Assembly (NCBI RefSeq): GCF_001320245.1
Contig: NZ_BCBA01000043.1
Location: 1-64,000 of the forward strand
DNA from: Pseudomonas sp. NBRC 111124
GTDB lineage: Bacteria; Pseudomonadota; Gammaproteobacteria; Pseudomonadales; Pseudomonadaceae
Direction: 5' to 3'
DNA: 64,000 nucleotides
The first letter of the stretch is position 1. Each line of letters starts with the position of its first letter. The notes under the pieces were generated by a model, which searched no databases, had not been told where the DNA came from, and saw nothing but the letters and a program-made list of their open reading frames with translations. Shown piece by piece: positions 45,135 to 53,624 of this stretch. The position numbers and the translations under genes were made by a program.

Positions 45135-45782
45135 TCAGACAGGCAGAGGTTTTGCGGCAATCTTGCTGGCTTTGGCAAGCGATACACCGAGCGCCCGAAG
45201 AACCATTTTGGTGACCTGCACATCGTGCCCTTCCACCGCTCGACCATCGACAATCGAGCGCATCGCACCGGTTGTGCAAGAGAGCACCAGGTCCAAGGCA
45301 ACGCCTTCATCCTCGTAGCAGAACATGCCCGAGCGAAGACCTTCACGCAGATCGCCCAGAACATGTGTGGCCAGCCGTGAGCGCATGGCCTGATCGAAGT
45401 GGATGATCCGCAGCAAGGCGTTGGCCCACTGATGGTCAACTGCGGCGCGGCAAAGGAACATGCGCACACCGATGGCAAGCCGCTGCGCGCCGCAGCTGAC
45501 ATCGGCACTCAGGTCGGAAATGGCATCGGAGAACTCGGCGGCCATGGCAATGCCCACGGCCTCCAGGACTTCCTCTCGCGTGCGAAAGTAGTTGTAGATC
45601 GTACCGTTGGAAACCGCCGCCTCCGTGGCGACTTCCAGCAGGGCGATTTCTCCGACTTCCTTGCGCGCGATAAGCCTCAATGCCGCGTCCACCAGGCCAC
45701 GGCGGGTGCGTTCACGCTTTTTATGGCCCCTCGTCAGAGGCGGCGTGGCAGTATCTGGAAGCGGAAGTGGCGGTAGCATCAT
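45135..45782 (-). CDS. TetR-family regulator 2
   Basis: About 215 residues, start overlapping the hydroxylase stop (TGATG). HTH: LVDAALRLIARKEVGEIALLEVATEAAVSNGTIYNYFRTREEVLEAVG. It is encoded in one transcript with the FAD hydroxylase, and its end lies close to the paired palindromes, so it may regulate both operons. It resembles TetR 1 in general build (both have RLAxGxRxFxxRA in the ligand domain). Confidence 0.85.
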   Translation of the reverse strand: MMLPPLPLPDTATPPLTRGHKKRERTRRGLVDAALRLIARKEVGEIALLEVATEAAVSNGTIYNYFRTREEVLEAVGIAMAAEFSDAISDLSADVSCGAQRLAIGVRMFLCRAAVDHQWANALLRIIHFDQAMRSRLATHVLGDLREGLRSGMFCYEDEGVALDLVLSCTTGAMRSIVDGRAVEGHDVQVTKMVLRALGVSLAKASKIAAKPLPV

Positions 45783-47440
45783 CAAACTCGTAGGCCGACA
45801 GGATCTTTCAGGCTAAAGGACTCGCTCGCCGAGGGAGACCATTCGCCGAACAGCAACGTCCGGCAATCTCGAAGCAGGCGTTGCGCTGCTGCACCCGGTG
45901 CATGGCCCATGATAACGCGGTCTGGGCGCACTGCGACGATGGTTCCCTTTTCGGCCAAGGGAAGAATCTCATGGTTCAGGTCTTCAATGAAGTCGCATGT
46001 GCCCTCAGAAACCTGGCCGCGGGCGCTGATCTGCAGAAATTGCCCACCGTGACTGACCCACGCAGCAACTTGCTCGCTGCTCAGTAACGACTTTGGATTC
46101 ACACCGAAGCCAACCAGGGTAAGGTTGTTTCGCAAGGCATCATCGCTAAGCACGACATGTTTTTGCATGTTCCGCACCCACACCTGTGGAAACAGGCCAC
46201 CCTGCACCAGCTTTTCACCCCTGACAGGCGCCATGAACAGCCCGTGCCTGAACGTGTTCTTAGGTTTGATATCGAGTTGCTCGAAGTACCGTCTGGTGGC
46301 GGGTGTCAGTGCCAGCAGGCGCATCAGACCATGGGTCGCGAAGGCGGCAATCTTGTTCTTGGGCATGACCAGTCGCCCCATGAGTTTGGCCAGATTGATC
46401 ATGGCCTGTGCATGGGGGCGACGCTCGACGTCATAGGTGTCGAGAATGGCGGGCGCTGCTTGACCGCGCAGCACCCAGGCCAGCTTCCAGGCAAGGTTGG
46501 CTGCGTCCCGCAAGCCGGCCACCAGGCCCTGGCCGACGAATGGCGGGGTGATATGTGCTGCATCGCCCGCCAGAAACACCCGCCCCTTGCTGAACCGTGT
46601 GCAGCAGCGGGCGTGGAAGCGGTAAACCGCCTTGCGTTCGATTTCCAGTTCCTTGGGGTCGATCCAGGGGGCGATCAGCCGGGCAATGCTCTGCTCGCTT
46701 TCCAGCGACTCGCGAGACTCACCCGGGCGCAGCATGAACTCCCAACGTTCCCTGCCGCCGGGGGCAGGCATATGCGGCGTGGGGCGCTGCGGGTCGCAAA
46801 TGAATTCAACGTGGTCGATAGCCGAGGCATGACGATTCTTGACATCCACGATCAGCCAGTCCTCGGCATAGGTCTGGCCCTCGAACTCCTGACCGATCAA
46901 TGCCCTGACCCTTGAACTGGCGCCATCCGCACCGACCAGGTAGCGGGAGCGAACAGTCTGGGCCTGCCCTCCTTGGTCACGGACCGTAGCGACCACGCAG
47001 TCCTTTTCGTAGGCCAGGTGCTCAAGCGTGAAGCCACCCAGGCTGGTCACCGACTTCAGGCGGGAAACCTGGTTGCGCAGCGCATGCTCCAGGTCAGGTT
47101 GGTAGAACGTCACGAGCTTGGGATGGCCATCGATGCATCCCTGCGTATCGGCACGGCCAAACTGCCCAAGCACCGGTGAATGCATCTTGACCTGAGGAAT
47201 AACGATCTTGGCGAAGGCATCTTCGGCAAGGCCGGCCAATTGCAGAATCCGTAAAGCCTCGTTGTCCAGGGCGATCGCCCTGGGCATCAACATCACCTCG
47301 TGTGCCTTGTCCAGCACCAGGGTAGACACGCCGTATCGGCCCAGCAGCGCTGCAATGGTCGCACCTACCGGGCCGTAGCCGACCACCAGTACGTCTACGT
47401 CAGCGGGAAGCAATTCGATCTCATTGTTGTTCTTGTTCAT
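45782..47440 (-). CDS. FAD-dependent aromatic hydroxylase (MhpA-like)
   Basis: A 552-residue class A flavin monooxygenase: VLVVGYGPVGATIAALLGRYG for FAD binding, YLVGADGASSRVR in the middle, and GRVFLAGDAAHITPPFVGQGLVAGLRDAANLAWKL as the second FAD block. The family contains MhpA and similar enzymes that add a hydroxyl next to an existing one on a phenol ring, making the catechol for the extradiol dioxygenase. The gene is transcribed away from the large regulator at 47609. Confidence 0.87.
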   Translation of the reverse strand: MNKNNNEIELLPADVDVLVVGYGPVGATIAALLGRYGVSTLVLDKAHEVMLMPRAIALDNEALRILQLAGLAEDAFAKIVIPQVKMHSPVLGQFGRADTQGCIDGHPKLVTFYQPDLEHALRNQVSRLKSVTSLGGFTLEHLAYEKDCVVATVRDQGGQAQTVRSRYLVGADGASSRVRALIGQEFEGQTYAEDWLIVDVKNRHASAIDHVEFICDPQRPTPHMPAPGGRERWEFMLRPGESRESLESEQSIARLIAPWIDPKELEIERKAVYRFHARCCTRFSKGRVFLAGDAAHITPPFVGQGLVAGLRDAANLAWKLAWVLRGQAAPAILDTYDVERRPHAQAMINLAKLMGRLVMPKNKIAAFATHGLMRLLALTPATRRYFEQLDIKPKNTFRHGLFMAPVRGEKLVQGGLFPQVWVRNMQKHVVLSDDALRNNLTLVGFGVNPKSLLSSEQVAAWVSHGGQFLQISARGQVSEGTCDFIEDLNHEILPLAEKGTIVAVRPDRVIMGHAPGAAAQRLLRDCRTLLFGEWSPSASESFSLKDPVGLRV

Positions 47441-47608
47441 CTCGAGCCCTTGTTGTGATTGGGGTCATGAAGGCGCACCGGCCTCATCGTCAGGCAAGAT
47501 GAAGGTATGCAAAATTGAGAGAGTTTTCAATATTGATGTTTTTGTCACTGTTTTCTGCGATCATGCCCTTCCCGCATCCACTCCCCTTTTGCGCCGTAGG
47601 TATGAATC

Positions 47609-50512
47609 GTGGCACGCCAGCAGTCTCAGCCGGCACCGGTCCGGCTCCGCTTCGCCGAGTTCGAGCTAGATGAAGCCAATGCCAGCTTGTGGCGCGATGG
47701 CGAGGCCGTTTCGCTAGCGCCGACCCCCTTTTCGCTGTTGTGCGAACTTGCGCGTCAGACCGGTTCGCTGGTCACGAAAAATGCGTTGCTGGATGCTGTC
47801 TGGGGGCACCGGTTTGTCAGCGAATCGGTTCTGAAAACGGCTGTCAGCGATGTGCGCAAGGTATTGGCCGATGATCCTCGCCGCCCTCGCTTCATTGAGA
47901 CAGTATCGCGGCGCGGCTATCGCTTCCTGGCTGCGCCACCCCGTGCATCGGCGCTACCCGCTGTAGCGAACCTGGCGGTTCAGAACTGCCTGGGCCCGGC
48001 CCCCTCCTTCATCGGTCGTACCGCTGAAATGGCCAGCTTGGAGCAGGCCTGGAGACGCGCACATGCTGGCGAGCGTGCAGTGGTCTGGCTCGCCGGAGAA
48101 CCCGGGATCGGCAAGACGACCCTGATCGAGCAATTTCTGGCAAGCCTGGGCGATGTGGCGTGCGCCCGTGGCCAATGCGTGGAGCACTACGGAACAGGCG
48201 AGCCCTACCTTCCTGTGCTGGAGGCTTTGGCAGAATTGTGCCGGGGCGATACGGCGTTACCCGCACTGCTTCGCGACGTGGCACCGACCTGGCTTTTGCA
48301 GCTACCGTGGTTGAGCAATGCCGAGCAACGCGAGGCCTTACGACATGAAGTAGCCGGCAACGGTCCGCAACGGATGCTGCGGGAAATGGGCGAACTGCTG
48401 GACCGCTATACCGAACAGCGTCCCTTGCTGCTGGTAACCGAAGACTTGCACTGGGCGGATCGATCGACGGTCCAGCTCATCAACTACATCGCCCGTCGCC
48501 GCGGCAGAACCCGGCTGATGTGGCTTTCGAGCTTTCGCCTTGCCGAGGTGGTGGCGCTGGACCATCCGCTCAACTCGATTCGTCATGAACTTCGTCTGCA
48601 GCGCCTTTGTGAGGAGGTGCTGCTGGATCCGTTTTCGGAAACCGAGGTGGCAGCCTTTGTTGCGCGCCGCTGCGCGTCGTTGGCACGGGATGAAACATTC
48701 GTCCGTGCACTGCACACGCGAACCGACGGGGTTCCTTTGTTCGTGTCGTCAATGTTCACTGAACTCATGGTCCCCGCTGAAAATGCAGCGCATACCGAGA
48801 CCAGGCTGGCGCAAATGGCGGTCCCCGAGAGCTTGGCTGCCATTATCCACCACTACATTGCCAAGCTTGAGCCAGAGCAACGCACCCTCCTGTCGATGGC
48901 GGCAGTTTGTGGAACCAGTTTCAGGGTAGAGACGGTTTCGCTGGCGCTGAACCTCGATCTGACGTTGGTCTCGCGCCAGTGCGAGGCGTTGATGCGTGAG
49001 CAGCTATGGCTTGCTCAATCACCGCTCAGAGCAGAGAACGAGGCCAGCGAGCCGCCCTACACTTTCAGGCATGCGCTGTTTCGCCAGGTGCTCTACGAGC
49101 GCACCCCACGGTCGCTGCGCGCCACGCTCCACCGCCAGGTGGGTGAAGCGCTCGAGCGCGAGCGTTCGGCAGGTATCGCGGTGGCGCCCTCGGAACTGGC
49201 GATGCATTTCGATCGGGCTCATCTGCCCATGACTGCAGTGCAATACTATGCCGAGGCGGCGCAAGCTGCATTGCTGCATTTCTCTCCCGAACTGTGCCTG
49301 GGCCTTGCCGAACGGGCGCGGGCGTTGCTTGCGCTGTCTGCGCAAGACCCCGAGTCCGATGCCCTCGGATTCACCCTTGCCACGCTGCAAGGCGTTGCGG
49401 CCTTCCATTCATCGGGCGTTGGCGACGACGCCAAAGCGGCCTTCGAGCATGCATACCGATTGCTCGACAAGGTGCCGATGCACCCCGTGCGCGCCCGCCT
49501 GTTGCATGGCTTCGGCTACTTGCTGAGTTTACGCGGCGATTATCCGATGGCCCTGGCGGTAGCGGAGCGTGCCGAAGCCCTCTCCCGCGCCAACGGCGAT
49601 TCAATGCTTATGCTGGCGGCCTGTATCGTTCACGGCGAGATCCACCACTTGCAAGGCCGCACCCAGTCGGCCCGGGCCTGGCTGGAGCGCGCGCTGGCCA
49701 TTGCACAAACCTTGAAAGTGGGTGCGAACGACGTTTTCGCCGCAGACCCGCAGGTCATGCTGCACGGCATGCTCGCCATCGAACTGTTGCGCTCTGGCTT
49801 GTGTAAACAGGCACAGGCGCACATCGAACTCGCACGCGTGCGTGCCCAGGCGTCAAGCCACCCCATGACACGCCTGGTTTGTACCTGGCACCAGGTGCTG
49901 ATGGCGGTGAGGATGGGAAATCACTTGCAGGTGGCAACGCTCGCGAGCGACATGCAGGCGCTGGTTGACGAATTTTCCCTGGCCCTGGGGCGTAGCGCTT
50001 GTCGTTGGTGGCGTGGCTGGGCCCAGGCACGTAGCGGTGCCGCCATCGATGGCTACCGGCACATACGCGAAGCCTTTGAGCATCACATTGCCCTGGGAAT
50101 GCGCTCGGGGGCGAGTGAGGTGCTGGGCTATGCGGCTGAAGCGTTGTTGCTGGCGGGCGATTGCGAGGCAGCGCAGACCCAATTGCAGGAAGCACTGCGG
50201 ATGGGAGAGGCGCTGGGCGAACGCGTCTACCTGCCTCAGCTCTTGCTGCTGGAGGCCGCTATTGCGCGCAAGCTTGGTCGTTTCGACCGGGGCGCTGCGG
50301 CAGTGCGCAGGGCCATGGCTGAAGCCCGTGCCCAACAAGCGGCGTGGCTGGAGCTTCAGGTGATGGTGGAGCTGTGCGAGTACCACGATGCGACGCCTGC
50401 CGAGCACGACGCGTTGCTCATGCTGACCATGGCATTGCCCGAGGCGGACGGCACCGCGCTGATCACGCGGGCGCGGCATATTGCAGGCGCCAAAGCCCGT
50501 TTGCTCAAGTGA
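47609..50512 (+). CDS. Large winged-helix/AAA regulator
   Basis: A 967-residue protein. Residues about 10-105 form an OmpR/PhoB-type winged helix (VRLRFAEFELDEANASLWRDG to RGYRFLAAPP). Next is an AAA-type ATPase with Walker A GEPGIGKTT and LLLVTEDLHWADRSTVQL, and then a long helical, TPR-like region. This is the build of ATP-dependent activators in which the repeat region senses a ligand. It diverges from the hydroxylase operon and is the likely activator of the aromatic cluster. The start is taken as GTG 47609. Confidence 0.85.
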   Translation: MARQQSQPAPVRLRFAEFELDEANASLWRDGEAVSLAPTPFSLLCELARQTGSLVTKNALLDAVWGHRFVSESVLKTAVSDVRKVLADDPRRPRFIETVSRRGYRFLAAPPRASALPAVANLAVQNCLGPAPSFIGRTAEMASLEQAWRRAHAGERAVVWLAGEPGIGKTTLIEQFLASLGDVACARGQCVEHYGTGEPYLPVLEALAELCRGDTALPALLRDVAPTWLLQLPWLSNAEQREALRHEVAGNGPQRMLREMGELLDRYTEQRPLLLVTEDLHWADRSTVQLINYIARRRGRTRLMWLSSFRLAEVVALDHPLNSIRHELRLQRLCEEVLLDPFSETEVAAFVARRCASLARDETFVRALHTRTDGVPLFVSSMFTELMVPAENAAHTETRLAQMAVPESLAAIIHHYIAKLEPEQRTLLSMAAVCGTSFRVETVSLALNLDLTLVSRQCEALMREQLWLAQSPLRAENEASEPPYTFRHALFRQVLYERTPRSLRATLHRQVGEALERERSAGIAVAPSELAMHFDRAHLPMTAVQYYAEAAQAALLHFSPELCLGLAERARALLALSAQDPESDALGFTLATLQGVAAFHSSGVGDDAKAAFEHAYRLLDKVPMHPVRARLLHGFGYLLSLRGDYPMALAVAERAEALSRANGDSMLMLAACIVHGEIHHLQGRTQSARAWLERALAIAQTLKVGANDVFAADPQVMLHGMLAIELLRSGLCKQAQAHIELARVRAQASSHPMTRLVCTWHQVLMAVRMGNHLQVATLASDMQALVDEFSLALGRSACRWWRGWAQARSGAAIDGYRHIREAFEHHIALGMRSGASEVLGYAAEALLLAGDCEAAQTQLQEALRMGEALGERVYLPQLLLLEAAIARKLGRFDRGAAAVRRAMAEARAQQAAWLELQVMVELCEYHDATPAEHDALLMLTMALPEADGTALITRARHIAGAKARLLK

Positions 50513-50620
50513 CGGTGCAAGCAAAGCGGGCGCGTTCAGACGCAAACGCGACCTTTCGCTGACCACTTGCGGGTCGCAGCTCCCTAGGCTGTCGGGCAAC
50601 TTTCCCACCCGTGGTGTGCG

Positions 50621-50836
50621 ATGACCCTCAACGATAAATCCAAATACCCGACGCGCCGTACCTATGTGCTGAAACTGCGTGACGACGCGACGCCGGGGAA
50701 CCTGGCAGGCCGGCTCGAGAGCCTGGTGACCGGCCGTCAACACGCGTTTTCCTCTGCCGAAGAACTGCTGCAGTCGCTCGCCCTGGAACTTGCAACGGCG
50801 CATGGCCTGCACGAGCACGCGCCACAGGCAGACTGA
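50621..50836 (+). CDS. Small protein of unknown function
   Basis: A 71-residue protein (TYVLKLRDDATPGNLAGRLESLVTGRQHAFSSAEELLQSLALEL) with regular helix pattern and GC-rich codon use like its neighbours. It lies between the large regulator and the efflux operon. Function unknown. Confidence 0.6.
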   Translation: MTLNDKSKYPTRRTYVLKLRDDATPGNLAGRLESLVTGRQHAFSSAEELLQSLALELATAHGLHEHAPQAD

Positions 50837-50953
50837 CCAGGTTGTGAACGTCAAACGTCCCGCAATGGCGACCGAGTGGCGACGCCTCGCTGACAACTCC
50901 GACGGCACTGCGCCTTAACCTGAAGCCACTTCACATTTGCACGAATCCATCCC

Positions 50954-52474
50954 ATGCCGCGATCGCCAACTTCACTTTCCGATTTACTGCCCCGCCTGCG
51001 CATCGTCCTGCTGCGCGCCATCCGCCCCGTGGGGCTGGCTGCCGGGGGCGCGCTCGCTACGTCGATCACGCTCGTGCTGGGCGGCTGCTCGACGCCTGTT
51101 CTAGCACCTGCTGTCGAGCTACCGAGTCATTTCGCCGCAGACACAAGCGCCGAGCCAGAGCCCGAAGCCGCGTGGTGGGAGGTCTATCACGACCCCGTAT
51201 TGACGGATCTGGTACGCCGCGCCGCGCTGCGCAACCGCGATGTCAGGATCGCTGCCGAGCGTTTGCGTGCGGCACGCGCCGGCGAAACGATCAGCCAGTC
51301 CTGGCTGCTGCCTGCCGTCGGGGCCGCCGTTTCCGGAAGCGACCGCAGTAGCGGTTACAGCTCAAGCACAAAACAGGGCTATCCCGATACGCGAACCGGC
51401 AGCGTGGGCCTGGACGTCTCGTGGGAAGTGGACTTGAGCGGCCGCTTGCGCGCCGGGGCAGCAGCGTCCGAAGCTGAAGCAATGGCCACGCAACACACCC
51501 TGCGCGGCGTCCGGCTGCTGGTAATAAGCGATGTGGTCAGCAACTATTTCACGCTGACAGGTACGCAACGCCAGGTTGCGACGTTGCGTGCCATTTCCGC
51601 CATGCAGGACGAAACGCTTCGTCTGGTCGCCGCTCGCCACCAGGCAGGGCTGGCATCGGCCTTCGATGTGGAGCGGGCGCAGACCGATGCGCTGTCTGCA
51701 CGGGCGCAGATACCGCCGCTGGAAACGCTGGCAGCGGTATCGCGACACCGGATTGCCGTACTGATCGGCGAACCGTCGTTCACCACTGCGGACCTGGCGT
51801 CTTCGGATGGCGACGGGTTGAGCGTGCCCGAGGCCAAACCAGGCCAACCTGCTGCATTGTTGCAGCGCCGGCCTGACGTGCTGGCGTTGATGGCCCAGCT
51901 GGACGCCGCCAATGCGCGCCGTCGCCAGGCTGCCGCCGAATGGTTCCCGCAGCTGTTCCTGGGCGCCTCATTTGGCCGTCAGGGCCTGGCGCTCAATGGC
52001 GTCGACCTTGGCGCAGCGCGTTTCACCAATGTCGCGGGCCTGTTGGCAATGCCGATATTCAATGCCGGACGCACCCAGGCCATCAATGAGGTCGCCGAAA
52101 GCGCGCAGAGGGAAGCGTTACTGCGTGCTGAAGACGGCATTGCACGCGCGCTGGAAGATGTGGAGAACGCCCTTGTGACACAGGCGCAGGAACGCCGCCG
52201 TGCGGGGACGCTGCAATTGGCTGCCGCCTCTGCTGAAGCTGCGCAAAACCGTGCGCAGTCACTCTACAACCGTGGCCAGATCGACCTGTTGCCGCTGCTG
52301 GACTCGCAGCGGGCACGCTTGGCAGCGCGTCTGAACGCCAACGAAAGCAACACTCGCCTGCTGCTCGACAGTGTGCAGCTCTACAAAGCCTTGGGAGGCG
52401 GCTGGCAAGTCTTTGACCAGCCCTCCTCCGCACCTGCTGCCGCCATTGATACCGACCGGGCGCCGCTCTCCTGA
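50954..52474 (+). CDS. RND outer membrane channel lipoprotein (OprM/NodT family)
   Basis: 506 residues with a lipoprotein signal (ITLVLGGCST, lipobox cysteine near residue 45) and the family repeats (AAWWEVYHDPVLTDLVRRAALRNRDVRIAAERLRAARAG and the matching second half). It forms the outer membrane tunnel of a three-part pump with the two following genes. Confidence 0.9.
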   Translation: MPRSPTSLSDLLPRLRIVLLRAIRPVGLAAGGALATSITLVLGGCSTPVLAPAVELPSHFAADTSAEPEPEAAWWEVYHDPVLTDLVRRAALRNRDVRIAAERLRAARAGETISQSWLLPAVGAAVSGSDRSSGYSSSTKQGYPDTRTGSVGLDVSWEVDLSGRLRAGAAASEAEAMATQHTLRGVRLLVISDVVSNYFTLTGTQRQVATLRAISAMQDETLRLVAARHQAGLASAFDVERAQTDALSARAQIPPLETLAAVSRHRIAVLIGEPSFTTADLASSDGDGLSVPEAKPGQPAALLQRRPDVLALMAQLDAANARRRQAAAEWFPQLFLGASFGRQGLALNGVDLGAARFTNVAGLLAMPIFNAGRTQAINEVAESAQREALLRAEDGIARALEDVENALVTQAQERRRAGTLQLAAASAEAAQNRAQSLYNRGQIDLLPLLDSQRARLAARLNANESNTRLLLDSVQLYKALGGGWQVFDQPSSAPAAAIDTDRAPLS

Positions 52475-52505
52475 GCATGCGGTCGCACCCCAACGAGGAA
52501 ACGTC

Positions 52506-53624
52506 TTGAAAAACACACTCCCTGCAGCCAGCGTCCTGGCGGCTGCTCTGTTGCTGTGCGCGTGCAGCCCGCAAGCGCCAACCACACAATCACCGCGCCC
52601 GGTCCGAGTCACCGAAATCAACTATGACAGCGTGCGTGAGACGCATCGGTACGTCGGCAGCGTGCAATCGCGGCATGAAGTCGAGCAAGCGTTCCGGGTT
52701 GCCGGCAAAGTCATCCAGCGCAAGGTTGATGTCGGCCAACGTGTGCGTGAAGGCGAGATCCTGGCCGTGTTGGACGACAGCGACTATCGGCTCGCCGAGC
52801 AGGCAGCGCAGCAGCAGTGGAAAGTGGCTGTCGAGCAGATGCGCTTTGCACAGTCCGACCACCAACGCCTCCAGGCGTTGAAAGCCGATGGCTCGGTCAG
52901 TGCGGCCGACGATGAGCGCGCCAGCACCCTTGCGCAGACCGCACAGGCCACCGCCCAGGCCGAAGCGCGCAAACTGGAAATCGCACGCAACACACTCGAA
53001 TACACCATACTGCGGGCAACCCGCTCTGGTGTCGTCACTGCCGTGCGTGTTGAGGTCGGCCAGGTGGTGGCGCAAGGCCAGCCAGCGGTGTCGATTGCAG
53101 ACCCAGGAGAGCCGGAGATCGTGGTCGATGTCCCGGAAGATCATCTGGCGTCCTTCAATGACGCACACTTTGTCGTTTCGCTTGCCAGCGCCCCGGACAA
53201 CAGCTTCGAAGCTGTCATACGTGAGCTATCACCGCAGGCCGCTTCACAGACCCGTACCTTCCGTGCGCGACTGAAGCCGAAAACCCTCCTCGCGCTGCCC
53301 TTGGGGGCCACCGCGACCGTCATGGCCGAGCGTGTGACGACAGGCTTGTCAGTGGCAGTGGTACCCGCCACGGCATTGACCCAACAGGCTGGCAACCCGG
53401 TGGTATGGGTCGTCACGCCTACCGGCAAGGACCATGCAGGCAACGCCGAACCGGTGCCCGTACAAGTGTGGGGCTACCGCAAAAATGAGGTACTGATCTC
53501 CGGCCCGCAGGCGGGGGCACTGGTGGTAACCGCCGGGGTACAAAAGATGGCCTCGGGGCTCAGTGTCAGCCTGCCGGACTCAGCGATCGTTCACTCAACC
53601 TCCACACAGCAGGCCTCCCGATGA
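52506..53624 (+). CDS. RND periplasmic adaptor (membrane fusion protein)
   Basis: About 372 residues from a TTG at 52506, with GAGGAAA eight bases upstream; the open frame runs further back into the previous gene. The lipoprotein signal LAAALLLCACSPQ fits this start. It has a lipoyl-like split domain (VQRKVDVGQRVREGEILAVLDDSDY and RSGVVTAVRVEVGQVVAQGQPAVSIAD) around a coiled-coil hairpin. It connects the inner pump and the outer channel. Its stop overlaps the start of the pump gene. Confidence 0.88.
   Translation: MKNTLPAASVLAAALLLCACSPQAPTTQSPRPVRVTEINYDSVRETHRYVGSVQSRHEVEQAFRVAGKVIQRKVDVGQRVREGEILAVLDDSDYRLAEQAAQQQWKVAVEQMRFAQSDHQRLQALKADGSVSAADDERASTLAQTAQATAQAEARKLEIARNTLEYTILRATRSGVVTAVRVEVGQVVAQGQPAVSIADPGEPEIVVDVPEDHLASFNDAHFVVSLASAPDNSFEAVIRELSPQAASQTRTFRARLKPKTLLALPLGATATVMAERVTTGLSVAVVPATALTQQAGNPVVWVVTPTGKDHAGNAEPVPVQVWGYRKNEVLISGPQAGALVVTAGVQKMASGLSVSLPDSAIVHSTSTQQASR

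Noticed and set aside
49853..50908. A 351-residue minus-strand frame
   Set aside because: Antisense to the large winged-helix regulator; composition is that of a shadow frame in GC-rich DNA.
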